64,000 nucleotides of DNA, from contig NZ_OZ035533.1 in NCBI RefSeq assembly GCF_964033635.1, positions 6,543,001 to 6,607,000 on the forward strand. Direction: 5' to 3'. How positions within the stretch are numbered: position 1 is the stretch's first letter; each line of letters starts with the position of its first letter. Below, piece by piece: positions 1 to 7,571 of this stretch. The stretch comes from Chitinophaga sp. MM2321. Its GTDB lineage: Bacteria; Bacteroidota; Bacteroidia; Chitinophagales; Chitinophagaceae. Made by a program: the position numbers and the translations under genes. The notes beneath the pieces are model-generated. The model did not search any database. It was not told the DNA's origin and saw only the letters and a list, made by a program, of their open reading frames with translations.

Positions 1-473
1 GAACAGCCATCACAGAGCTTTCCAATATCCTACGTAGTTCTATGGCCACTGAAAAAGCCGAAACGGTGAGCCTGGAAAACGAATTGAACATTGTAAAGGA
101 TTACCTTGCATTGGAACACATCCGTTTTGAGGAACGGCTGAGTGTGCAATATGAGATTGATCCGGATACACTGGAAATGCCGGTACCTCCGATGATGCTG
201 CAAACACTTGTGGAAAATGCGATTAAACATGGTATTTCCAGGATGATCAGTGGCGGTACGGTATTTATTACCTCCAGGCTTATCGGCATGCAACACGAAA
301 TTACCATTGAAAATACCGGTCAGATAGTAGAAAATAACATAAACGGGCATGGATTTGGCTTACAGAGTACCAGACAAAGGTTGAGTCTGCTATTTGGAAA
401 CAGAGCTACCTTTGATATCAGAAACAAAGATGAGAAAACGGTTGAAGCCAGGGTGGTAATGCCGTTGCTTTGA
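1..473 (+). CDS. LytS/YehU-type sensor histidine kinase, C-terminal part
   Basis: This is the 3' end of a membrane histidine kinase; the window begins inside the gene. The reading frame is open from base 3. The visible part carries the end of the His_kinase domain (LSNILRSSMA, then ENELNIVKDYLALEHIRFEERL, typical of the LytS family) and the HATPase_c domain with the N box (TLVENAIKHGI) and a glycine-rich lid (GHGFGLQSTRQRL). The phospho-accepting His and the membrane segments lie upstream of the window. It should phosphorylate the LytTR regulator that starts about 100 bp downstream on the same strand. The family assignment is secure; the signal sensed cannot be told. Confidence 0.9.
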   Translation, partial: TAITELSNILRSSMATEKAETVSLENELNIVKDYLALEHIRFEERLSVQYEIDPDTLEMPVPPMMLQTLVENAIKHGISRMISGGTVFITSRLIGMQHEITIENTGQIVENNINGHGFGLQSTRQRLSLLFGNRATFDIRNKDEKTVEARVVMPLL

Positions 474-570
474 TCACTTGTTATACGGAACGGCTGTAAT
501 GGGTAAGTAGCCGATTACGGCATTATTATTTATTAATAAATTTAATCCTCAACCAAACTTCATATTGCCA

Positions 571-1299
571 ATGAAAAAAGCATTGATAATAGATGATGAA
601 CGCCTAGCCAGGAGTGAACTGAAAAAATTGCTGGCAGATCACCCGGAAATTGTGGTGGTAGGAGAAGCTGTGAACGCGAAGGATGGTATAGAAAAGATAG
701 AAACACTGCATCCTGACCTCCTGTTCCTGGACATTCAGATGCCGGATAAAACCGGATTTGATCTGTTGGCAGAACTGGAAAAAACGCCACAGGTAATTTT
801 TACAACCGCATATGATGAATATGCGCTGAAAGCATTTGAGTACAATGCGCTGGACTACCTGTTAAAGCCGGTAGAACCTAAGCGTTTGGCCGATGCTATT
901 CACAAATTGCATCAGCAGGATGAAAAAGATCAGCTGGCTGCTGCCGGCGGTATCCGTACCCTGTTGTCTGAAAACGACCAGGTATTTGTGAAAGACGGAG
1001 ACCGTTGCTGGTTTGTGAAATTGCAGGAAATTCGCCTCTTTGAAAGCGTAGGCAACTATGCCCGGGTATATTTTGAAACCAATAAGCCACTCATTCTGAA
1101 GTCGCTTAATGCACTGGAAGAAAGACTGGACGAACGGGTATTTTTCCGTGCCAACAGAAAACATATTGTTAATCTGCGGATGATCGAAAAAATCGACACC
1201 TACTTCAATGGCGGTCTGTTATTGGAAATGCGTGGCGGTGAAAAAATTGAAGTGAGCCGCAGACAGGCGGTGAAGTTTAAAGAGATGATGAGCCTCTAA
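571..1299 (+). CDS. LytTR-family response regulator
   Basis: A 242-residue two-component regulator, partner of the preceding kinase. Residues 1-115 form a receiver domain with the acidic pair D8/D9, phospho-acceptor D54 (FLDIQMPD), T79 and K99 (LLKPVEP). Residues from about 137 form a LytTR DNA-binding domain (RCWFVKLQEIRLFESVGNYARVY, FFRANRKHIVNL). A TTG six bases upstream would add two residues, but the ATG at 571 matches the usual MKKALIIDDE start. No clear Shine-Dalgarno sequence is present, which is normal for Bacteroidota. The stop codon overlaps the left arm of a long hairpin. Targets are unknown. Confidence 0.93.
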   Translation: MKKALIIDDERLARSELKKLLADHPEIVVVGEAVNAKDGIEKIETLHPDLLFLDIQMPDKTGFDLLAELEKTPQVIFTTAYDEYALKAFEYNALDYLLKPVEPKRLADAIHKLHQQDEKDQLAAAGGIRTLLSENDQVFVKDGDRCWFVKLQEIRLFESVGNYARVYFETNKPLILKSLNALEERLDERVFFRANRKHIVNLRMIEKIDTYFNGGLLLEMRGGEKIEVSRRQAVKFKEMMSL

Positions 1300-1419
1300 A
1301 TATTTTGGGATTTTTTGATTTACGAATTTAGGGAATTGAAATGCAGCGAAGATCTACTAGATAACCTCTGCTGCATTTCAATTCCCTAAATTCGTAAATC
1401 AAAAAATCCCAAAATATTT
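1298..1419. repeat. Long perfect inverted repeat between convergent genes (family A, copy 1)
   Basis: Two 50-bp arms, 1298-1347 and 1370-1419, are exact reverse complements by base-by-base reading, with a 22-nt spacer. The element starts in the stop codon of the response regulator and ends one base before the stop codon of the convergent GGGP synthase gene, so it fills the whole intergenic space. A run of six T follows GGGA inside the arm. It probably acts as a bidirectional 3' hairpin, but the arms are far longer than an ordinary terminator. A close relative lies at 41776-41916. Confidence 0.95.
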
Positions 1420-2178
1420 TTATGCTTTTACTGGAACGGAATGTACGGCGTCCGCCAGTTCTTTGATGAGTGAGAGGTCGTTTTCGATGGCGTTTCCAAC
1501 TACAATAATGTCGGCGCCTGCTTTGCAGTTGAGGTATGCTTTTTCGGCATCCCGGATACCACCACCTACAATAATGGGTACATCTACCTGGCTGGCTACC
1601 CGGCTGATCATCGTTTCCGTGATCGGGATACGGGCACCGCTGCCGGCATCCATATAAATCACTTTCATGCCCAGCATCTCGCCTGCCATTGCTGTACACA
1701 TGGCAATATCTGCCTTATCTGATGGAATGGGAGTTGCATTACTGATATAGGATACGGTAGTGGGGGCACCACCATCTATCACCATATAACCGGTGGAGAT
1801 AACTTCCAGCTGACTTTTCTTTACGGCCGCAGCAGATACTACATGCTGACCTATCAATAACTCGGGGTTTCTACCGGAGATCATGGAAAGATAAAGCAAT
1901 GCATCAGCATACCGGGAGACCTGAGAAGGACTCCCCGGAAATAAAACTACGGGTATATTGCAGCTGGCTTTCAGCTGCTGCACACATTCATCAAGATGAT
2001 CGGTAATTACCAGGCTGCCTCCAAGGAAGATATAGTCTACTTTGGCGGCGATACATTTCGCAGCAAGCTCAATGATCCCGGCAGGGGTAACCTTATCCGG
2101 ATCAATCAAAACCGCGAATGCTTTTTCTTTCCTGGCCTTTCTTTCGATGAACGAAGTGTATATTTTATTGTACATCAA
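1420..2178 (-). CDS. Geranylgeranylglyceryl/heptaprenylglyceryl phosphate synthase (PcrB/GGGPS family)
   Basis: A 252-residue TIM-barrel prenyltransferase expected to join a polyprenyl diphosphate to sn-glycerol-1-phosphate, making an ether lipid precursor. Family marks are the N-terminal LIDPDK, FLGGSL, VLFPGSPSQVS, the central EVISTGYMVIDGG, and the C-terminal phosphate-binding IIVGGGIRDAEKA followed by GADIIVVGNAIE. Length fits the group II enzymes found in Bacteroidota. A second ATG directly follows the first, so the protein may be one residue shorter. The product and its use in bacteria with bacterial-type lipids are not settled; the polyprenyl chain length cannot be read from the sequence. 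Confidence 0.9.
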   Translation of the reverse strand: MMYNKIYTSFIERKARKEKAFAVLIDPDKVTPAGIIELAAKCIAAKVDYIFLGGSLVITDHLDECVQQLKASCNIPVVLFPGSPSQVSRYADALLYLSMISGRNPELLIGQHVVSAAAVKKSQLEVISTGYMVIDGGAPTTVSYISNATPIPSDKADIAMCTAMAGEMLGMKVIYMDAGSGARIPITETMISRVASQVDVPIIVGGGIRDAEKAYLNCKAGADIIVVGNAIENDLSLIKELADAVHSVPVKA

Positions 2179-2503
2179 TAGCGCATTGTTCCGGTTGTCG
2201 CAAATGTATAATATTTTTATTAATAACCCACATTGCTAAATAAATATGCATGCAATCCATTTTCTATTCATGAACTTCATGATACTTATTGCCTTATAAG
2301 TAACACTTACGGTTAAAGCTTTGTTAAAGGCAAATTTTGAGCCGGATTTATTTGTATCAGTTTGGTTTATAACAAATACGGTGGCAAACTGTTTGTGCAA
2401 TTATCCACAATCTGTGCATAATAAAACACCATTTCTCCGCGTATAAAAATTAATTTAGAAGACACCCGTTAAGAGTCATTAATCTAATCCTAAGAAAAAA
2501 TTC
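2179..2503. promoter_or_regulatory. Intergenic promoter region upstream of nrdJ
   Basis: This 325-bp AT-rich stretch separates the divergent GGGP synthase and nrdJ genes and should hold both promoters. It contains an inverted pair of DnaA boxes (2401-2421, listed separately). No convincing TAnnTTTG box and no cobalamin riboswitch pattern were seen, although the downstream enzyme needs adenosylcobalamin. Confidence 0.6.
2401..2421. promoter_or_regulatory. Inverted pair of consensus DnaA boxes upstream of nrdJ
   Basis: TTATCCACA (2401-2409) and, after three bases, TGTGCATAA (2413-2421), the reverse complement of TTATGCACA. Both match the DnaA box TTATnCACA exactly. They lie about 85 bp upstream of the nrdJ start. 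In Escherichia coli DnaA binds upstream of nrdAB and tunes dNTP supply to replication; a similar role here is inference. The near-palindrome could also be an NrdR-type or other operator. Confidence 0.55.
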
Positions 2504-5500
2504 ATGGGCATGAAAAATCCAGTCAATAATAAAAGTGGGCTCGCGTTTTCCCGTCATTTTACCAAGGAAGATGTGCGTCCGTATGAGCAGTTTGTATATG
2601 ATCTGCGTTCTTCAGTGATCCGTAATCCGGGTGGAGATATTGTATTTGAGATGAATAATGTGGAAGTACCGGAGGGATGGTCGCAAATAGCCACGGATAT
2701 CCTGGCGCAGAAGTATTTCCGCAAGGCGGGGGTGCCACAGGGAGATGGCAGCCTGGGCCGGGAAACGTCTGTAAAACAGGTGGTACACCGTATGGCTAAT
2801 TGCTGGCGTGCCTGGGGAGAGCGGTATGGTTACTTTGCTTCCGAGAAAGATGCACAGGTTTTTTATGAGGAGTTGAGCTATTGTATGCTTAACCAGGGCT
2901 GTGTACCAAATTCGCCGCAGTGGTTTAATTCCGGGTTATTTGAAAGCTATGGCATCAAAGGAAAACCACAGGGACATTACTATGTAGAACAAAATACCGG
3001 CAAGCTGGAGAAATCCACTTCAGCCTATGAGCGTCCCCAACCACATGCCTGCTTTATTCTGAGTGTGAATGACGACCTGGTGAATGATGGCGGTATCATG
3101 GATCTGTGGATGCGGGAAGCGCGCATCTTTAAATACGGCTCAGGCGTGGGTACCAATTTCTCCCATATCCGGGGAGATGGTGAAAAGCTGAGTGGCGGCG
3201 GTACTTCCAGCGGGCTCATGAGTTTCCTGCGGATCGGGGACCGGGCCGCGGCGGCCATTAAATCGGGTGGTACTACCCGCCGGGCGGCCAAAATGGTTTG
3301 CCTGGACCTGGACCATCCTGAAATCATGGAGTTCATCAACTGGAAGGTGGAGGAGGAAAAGAAAGTGGCGGCACTTATTGCTGCGGGCTATTCTGCCGAC
3401 TATGAAGGAGAAGCGTACAGAACCGTATCCGGACAAAATTCAAATAACTCCGTTCGTATCCCCAATAGTTTCTTTCACAAGCTGGCAGCAGACGGTGAGT
3501 GGGAATTAAAAGGGCGTACCAATGGCAAGACGATGAAAACGGTGAAGGCAAAGGAACTTTGGGAGCAGATAGCCTATGCTGCCTGGCGCTGTGCTGACCC
3601 CGGAACCCAGTTTGATACTACTATCAACGAGTGGCATACCTGTCCACAGGGAGGGCGTATTAATGCCTCTAATCCCTGTTCAGAGTATATGTTCCTGGAT
3701 AATACTGCCTGTAACCTGGCATCTGTCAATCTCCGCCGCTTTTTTGACGAGGAAAAGAACCTTTTTGATGTGGCCGGCTTCGAATACACAGTGCGGCTGT
3801 GGACGGTAGTACTGGAAATTTCCGTACTGATGGCCCAGTTCCCATCCAAAGAGGTGGCACAGCTGAGTTATGAATACCGCACCCTGGGGTTGGGATATGC
3901 CAACCTGGGCTCCATGCTGATGGTGAGCGGGATTCCTTATGACAGCGATGCCGCGCGGGGTATTACAGGAGCTATCACCGCTATCATGACGGGCGTAGCC
4001 TATAAAACATCAGCGGAAATGGCTGCCCACCTGGGTACTTTCCCCCGGTATGAAGAGAATAAGACCGATATGCTCCGGGTGATGCGGAATCACCGGGCAG
4101 CGGCCTATGATGCCACCGATGCCTATGAGGGGCTGGAAATAGCTCCCAGGGGAATTCATGCAAAATATTGCCCGGATTACCTGCTGAAAGCAGCTACCAG
4201 GGCCTGGGATGAGGCTGTACAATATGGTGAAAAGTATGGATACCGGAATGCGCAGGCAACGGTTATTGCGCCTACAGGGACTATCGGGCTGGTGATGGAT
4301 TGCGATACCACGGGTGTGGAACCGGATTTTGCGCTGGTGAAATTCAAGAAGCTGTCTGGAGGCGGTTATTTTAAGATCATTAACCAGTCTATTCCAACCG
4401 CATTAAAGAACCTGGGATACAAGACCAATGAAATAAAAGCTATTGTGGATTATGCCAAAGGTACCGGCAATTTTGCGGGCGCGCCTTATATTAATCACCA
4501 GTCGCTGAGTGAAAAAGGGTTTATTGCCGAAGAGCTGAAGAAGCTGGATACAGCGGTGGCATCTTCTTTTGATGTTTCCTTTGTATTTAATGTATACACC
4601 ATGGGAGAAGCCTGTTTGCAACGGCTGGGATTCACGCCGGAGCAGTATTTCAACCTGGAGTTCAGTTTACTGCATGCCCTTGGCTTCAATGATGAACAAA
4701 TAGAGGCGGCCAATGACTATATCTGTGGTACCATGACGGTAGAAGGGGCTCCTTATCTGCAGGACGCGCATTTGCCGGTATTTGACTGTGCTAACAGGTG
4801 TGGGAAGCATGGAGAAAGGTATATCCATCCTCATGGTCATATCAGGATGATGGCGGCGGCGCAGCCATTTATATCGGGTGCTATCTCCAAAACTATTAAT
4901 CTTCCCAATGAAGCAGCTGTGCATGAGATTGCAGATGCTTATCTGATGAGTTGGGAGCTGGGACTGAAAGCCTGTGCCCTTTACCGGGATGGCAGTAAGT
5001 TAAGCCAGCCTTTGAGCAATAAGAGTGACAAAAAGAAGCAAACAGATACCGTGGCAGCGGCTGCTACGCAGGCGCAGATCGTGGATCTGGATCAGTTAAC
5101 GATAGATGAGTTGCTGGAAGAAGTGAATAAACGCATGCTGGCCAGTAAGGATACGACCCTGAAACGTCAGCTTTCCCGTATTGTGGAAAGGCAGACTTTA
5201 CCTTCCAGGCGTACGGGCTTTACGCAAAAGGCCAAAGTAGGCGGACAGGCTATTTTCCTGCGTACGGGAGAATATAATGATGGTACGTTAGGTGAAATAT
5301 TCATAGATCTTGCCAAGGAAGGCTCTACGCTGCGGAGTTTGATGAACTGTTTTGCCATTGCTGTTTCTGTGGGATTGCAGTATGGAGTACCGCTGGAAGA
5401 GTTCGTGGATAAGTTTGTGTTTACCCGTTTTGAGCCGGCAGGTATGGTAGATCATCCGAATATTAAATCGGCAACTTCGTTGGTAGACTACATTTTCCGT

Positions 5501-5833
5501 GTGTTGGGGTATGAATATCTGGGCCGTACGGACCTGGTACATATCCTGGATGCGCCGGGAAATACGGGCGAAGAAGATCATGACCAGGAATCGGTCATTC
5601 CGCCGTTGTCCAGTGTGCGGGTCACCTATAAAGGGAATAATAATGCGGGTGAGGCCCCCAGGGCTGCAAAACAGCAAGCTGTAGCAGCACATAACCAGGA
5701 GCATGGAACACAGGACTATATGAGGAGTATGCAGAGCGATGCACCTGCTTGCAGCACTTGCGGACATATTACCGTACGATCGGGCACTTGTTACAAATGT
5801 TTGAATTGTGGCACCAGCATGGGTTGCAGCTGA
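2504..5833 (+). CDS. nrdJ: Adenosylcobalamin-dependent (class II) ribonucleoside reductase
   Basis: A 1109-residue vitamin B12-dependent ribonucleotide reductase that makes deoxyribonucleotides without oxygen-dependent radical generation. The barrel holds the redox cysteine C183 (PHACFILS) and the active-site trio in NPCSE, N390, C392 and E394. A TSCPD-type domain follows near residues 900-1010 ([32 protein letters not shown]). The C-terminus is cysteine rich ([16 protein letters not shown]) and should carry the shuttle cysteines that re-reduce the active site. Translation may start at 2504 or at the ATG two codons later (2510). It is monocistronic. No NrdA/NrdB genes occur in the window. Confidence 0.96.
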   Translation: MGMKNPVNNKSGLAFSRHFTKEDVRPYEQFVYDLRSSVIRNPGGDIVFEMNNVEVPEGWSQIATDILAQKYFRKAGVPQGDGSLGRETSVKQVVHRMANCWRAWGERYGYFASEKDAQVFYEELSYCMLNQGCVPNSPQWFNSGLFESYGIKGKPQGHYYVEQNTGKLEKSTSAYERPQPHACFILSVNDDLVNDGGIMDLWMREARIFKYGSGVGTNFSHIRGDGEKLSGGGTSSGLMSFLRIGDRAAAAIKSGGTTRRAAKMVCLDLDHPEIMEFINWKVEEEKKVAALIAAGYSADYEGEAYRTVSGQNSNNSVRIPNSFFHKLAADGEWELKGRTNGKTMKTVKAKELWEQIAYAAWRCADPGTQFDTTINEWHTCPQGGRINASNPCSEYMFLDNTACNLASVNLRRFFDEEKNLFDVAGFEYTVRLWTVVLEISVLMAQFPSKEVAQLSYEYRTLGLGYANLGSMLMVSGIPYDSDAARGITGAITAIMTGVAYKTSAEMAAHLGTFPRYEENKTDMLRVMRNHRAAAYDATDAYEGLEIAPRGIHAKYCPDYLLKAATRAWDEAVQYGEKYGYRNAQATVIAPTGTIGLVMDCDTTGVEPDFALVKFKKLSGGGYFKIINQSIPTALKNLGYKTNEIKAIVDYAKGTGNFAGAPYINHQSLSEKGFIAEELKKLDTAVASSFDVSFVFNVYTMGEACLQRLGFTPEQYFNLEFSLLHALGFNDEQIEAANDYICGTMTVEGAPYLQDAHLPVFDCANRCGKHGERYIHPHGHIRMMAAAQPFISGAISKTINLPNEAAVHEIADAYLMSWELGLKACALYRDGSKLSQPLSNKSDKKKQTDTVAAAATQAQIVDLDQLTIDELLEEVNKRMLASKDTTLKRQLSRIVERQTLPSRRTGFTQKAKVGGQAIFLRTGEYNDGTLGEIFIDLAKEGSTLRSLMNCFAIAVSVGLQYGVPLEEFVDKFVFTRFEPAGMVDHPNIKSATSLVDYIFRVLGYEYLGRTDLVHILDAPGNTGEEDHDQESVIPPLSSVRVTYKGNNNAGEAPRAAKQQAVAAHNQEHGTQDYMRSMQSDAPACSTCGHITVRSGTCYKCLNCGTSMGCS

Positions 5834-5904
5834 TTGCATGTTATAACTGTTGTTAATGATATGTTATTGTGCCCTTAAAATTTCAAAGAAAAATAACATG
5901 CCCT

Positions 5905-5912
5905 TACCTTTG
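5905..5912 (+). promoter_or_regulatory. Bacteroidota-type -7 element (TAnnTTTG)
   Basis: TACCTTTG matches the -7 consensus. No good TTG lies at the expected -33 distance. A strong intrinsic terminator begins about 38 bases downstream, so transcription from here would give an RNA of roughly 60 nt. Confidence 0.45.
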
Positions 5913-5918
5913 TATTCA

Positions 5919-5981
5919 AATAGGGTTTTCATAGGATAGTAACAAATTGAGGGTGCCTTTCTAGGCACCCTTACTTTTTAG
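5919..5981 (+). ncRNA. Candidate short RNA downstream of nrdJ
   Basis: A predicted start about 7 bases after the TACCTTTG box and an intrinsic terminator at 5950-5980 bound a noncoding unit of about 60 nt. It holds no start-to-stop reading frame of note. No known RNA family is recognised. It could be a small RNA, or only the nrdJ terminator with a chance promoter-like sequence. Confidence 0.35.
5950..5980 (+). terminator. Intrinsic terminator
   Basis: A 9-bp perfect stem (AGGGTGCCT, 5950-5958, with AGGCACCCT, 5963-5971), a four-base loop and a T-rich tail (TTTTT within 5974-5979). It would stop nrdJ read-through as well as the short transcript predicted from 5919. Confidence 0.85.
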
Positions 5982-6166
5982 CTAAAACCCGCTTTTTAAA
6001 ACCTCTCTTTTCTATCCTTTCTTTTCTCCCTGTATTCCATCGGGTGAGAGGTTGTTGATTTCTGTCTAAAAAAAATCAATTATTTTCTTCTTTTTCAAAT
6101 TAATCATTCGAATATTCGTATTTATTTAATTTTAAGGCAATTGCTATCGTCATTATATAATTTTAT

Positions 6167-6174
6167 TATATTTG
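6167..6174 (+). promoter_or_regulatory. Bacteroidota-type -7 element (TAnnTTTG)
   Basis: TATATTTG matches the -7 consensus; a TTG at 6141-6143 lies 23 bases upstream, slightly further than the usual 19-21. It would start the leader-ORF unit at 6209-6298. Confidence 0.5.
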
Positions 6175-6208
6175 TTATTGTATTAATTTTTATTATGGTT
6201 ACTGTCCT

Positions 6209-6256
6209 ATGAAAAACCAATTATTCCTACGCCGCGTGATTCATCATGCACTGTAA
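6209..6256 (+). CDS. 15-codon leader-like ORF
   Basis: ATG at 6209 opens a 15-codon frame, MKNQLFLRRVIHHAL, ending in TAA. It begins about 30 bases after a predicted transcription start and ends 10 bases before a strong intrinsic terminator (6267-6298). This arrangement of promoter, very short ORF and terminator resembles a transcription attenuator. Paired Arg and His codons lie near its end, but it lacks the long run of one amino acid seen in classic leaders. The downstream gene at 6453 is a secreted protein of unknown role. No family is recognised. Confidence 0.35.
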   Translation: MKNQLFLRRVIHHAL

Positions 6257-6266
6257 ATGACTCTCG

Positions 6267-6298
6267 AAAGCAATGGTTCGCCATTGCTTTTGTTTTTT
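6267..6298 (+). terminator. Intrinsic terminator or attenuator hairpin
   Basis: A perfect 10-bp stem (AAAGCAATGG with CCATTGCTTT), a TTCG loop and the tail TGTTTTTT. It directly follows the 15-codon ORF and lies 155 bp before the next gene. Confidence 0.85.
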
Positions 6299-6452
6299 CC
6301 CTCATTTGTATAATATCATCATATATTCCCCTAAATGCTATAGAGACTGCTGGTACTTTTCGTATTTTTTGTTAAAAGCTGAAAGGGAATAGTTAAAACC
6401 TGAAGAATTTCAAAATATAATTGTATTTTTAGACTCGAAAATTTGACGCCTT

Positions 6453-6953
6453 ATGAAAAAGCTGTTGTTCATGCTGTTGGTAGTTTTGGCCGCAGCCGCA
6501 TCAGCGAAAGCCAACACTGGTTTCAAGTATGGAGATAATAATGGGGATAAAAACGGGGACAACAACGATAACCGTAATAATGCCAAAAACAACGATAAGC
6601 CAAAGCCTGTAAGGGTAGAAGAGTTTGTTTTATTATTTCCAAGGGTAGAAACTGTAGAGAAAGTAGATGAAGCAGAGTTGGAAAAAGCTATTGTGGACCT
6701 GTATAAGTGGTATTTACAAAACGAAACTAAAATAAACACCAACGACTTCCTGAAAGGAGGTGGTAAGGAACTTGCTTTCCCTTTTAAAGTGGATCCAAAA
6801 ACCTTGCAACAATATTTCCTTTTCATCAAGAAAAATTTTCCGGGCTTCAGCGAGGACGATCTGTCTACCGTAAAACGCAACCGGAAGAAAGACGCACCTG
6901 TTACTGTGCGTGATGAAATGGATAATCCTATGTCGATTTCCGTTAACAGATAA
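6453..6953 (+). CDS. Secreted hypothetical protein with Asn/Asp-rich N-terminus
   Basis: A 166-residue protein of no recognised family. Residues 1-20 form a signal peptide (MKKLLFMLLVVLAAAASAKA), so it is exported. Residues 21-50 are a low-complexity linker rich in Asn, Asp, Gly and Lys (GDNNGDKNGDNNDNRNN). The rest is charged and probably folded (EEFVLLFPRVETVEKVDEAEL, then DLYKWYLQNETKINTNDFLKGG). The encoding DNA has a run of GATAATAAT-like triplets, which could expand or contract. It is followed 20 bp downstream by a membrane protein gene on the same strand. No function is proposed. Confidence 0.75.
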   Translation: MKKLLFMLLVVLAAAASAKANTGFKYGDNNGDKNGDNNDNRNNAKNNDKPKPVRVEEFVLLFPRVETVEKVDEAELEKAIVDLYKWYLQNETKINTNDFLKGGGKELAFPFKVDPKTLQQYFLFIKKNFPGFSEDDLSTVKRNRKKDAPVTVRDEMDNPMSISVNR

Positions 6954-6973
6954 AATCGTTTTGCCAGGCGCTG

Positions 6974-7450
6974 ATGCATTTAGAGTTTAGCTATAATAAG
7001 AGAGAGGTGTTGGATGCATTGCGCTATCATTTTATGCAGCGGGGCGAAATAAAAGTATTTCGTAACACGCTTATTATCCTCTTACTAGCCACCATAGCGG
7101 GATATGCCTTTAATATGGTGACCACCAACGCACTTACCGGTATCTCTTTCATGATATTGCTACTGGGTTGGGTATTCTGGTACCTGCTTCCCGTTTCCAT
7201 TTATAACAAAGCCGCTACATTTAAAGATGATATTCACCTGATGTATTCCGATGAAGGATTACTTATCTCCACCCGTGCCAGTGAACATCAACGTGCTATC
7301 AGCTGGAATAATTTTTCACGCGTGGTGGAAACCAAAAAATTCATCTTCCTCTACAGAGATAAAAAAACTTTCTTTCTTATCCCCACCAGTGCCTTTAAAA
7401 CAAGTGAGGCATATGATGCGTTTGCACAGATGCTTAAAGCCAAAATCTGA
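6974..7450 (+). CDS. YcxB-like membrane protein
   Basis: A 158-residue protein with two membrane segments at about residues 31-45 and 54-74, followed by a soluble C-terminal domain. The C-terminal stretch, with EGLLISTRASEHQRAISWNN and FIFLYRDKKTFFLIPTSAF, is typical of the YcxB-like domain, whose role is unknown. Start at 6974 is the first ATG in frame. It probably shares a transcript with the preceding secreted protein, 20 bp away. A symmetric terminator lies 60 bp after the stop. Confidence 0.7.
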   Translation: MHLEFSYNKREVLDALRYHFMQRGEIKVFRNTLIILLLATIAGYAFNMVTTNALTGISFMILLLGWVFWYLLPVSIYNKAATFKDDIHLMYSDEGLLISTRASEHQRAISWNNFSRVVETKKFIFLYRDKKTFFLIPTSAFKTSEAYDAFAQMLKAKI

Positions 7451-7495
7451 CCAGGATTGGCAGGATAGCCTGGATTAGCGGGATGGGTGTTGTAT
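7451..7495. repeat. Solo remnant related to the family B hairpin
   Basis: The stretch after the stop codon carries the words ACCAGGATT, GGCAGGAT, GGATTAGCGGGAT and GGGTG in the same order as in one arm of the perfect inverted repeat at 60033-60193. No matching second arm is present here. It looks like a decayed or half copy of that element. The match was made by eye. Confidence 0.45.
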
Positions 7496-7509
7496 GATAT
7501 TACCGGATA

Positions 7510-7542
7510 AAAAAAGCGCCTGCTATATGCAGGCGCTTTTTT
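7510..7542. terminator. Bidirectional intrinsic terminator
   Basis: GCGCCTGC (7516-7523) pairs with GCAGGCGC (7529-7536) around a five-base loop, flanked by a run of A on the left and T on the right. It sits between the convergent YcxB-like gene and the susD gene and should serve both strands. Confidence 0.92.
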
Positions 7543-7571
7543 AGTTGGTTTAGTTATAGTTGAGTGTTGTA

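Noticed and set aside
1298..1419. Insertion sequence ends
   Set aside because: There is no transposase and no target-site duplication; the element is a simple hairpin, although a MITE-like origin cannot be excluded.
2179..2503. Chromosome origin of replication (two DnaA boxes)
   Set aside because: Only two boxes are present, with no dnaA, dnaN or further box cluster; a promoter role is simpler.
5288..5839. 183-codon reading frame antisense to the end of nrdJ
   Set aside because: Its residues follow the codon pattern of the well conserved sense gene and match no family; it is a shadow frame.
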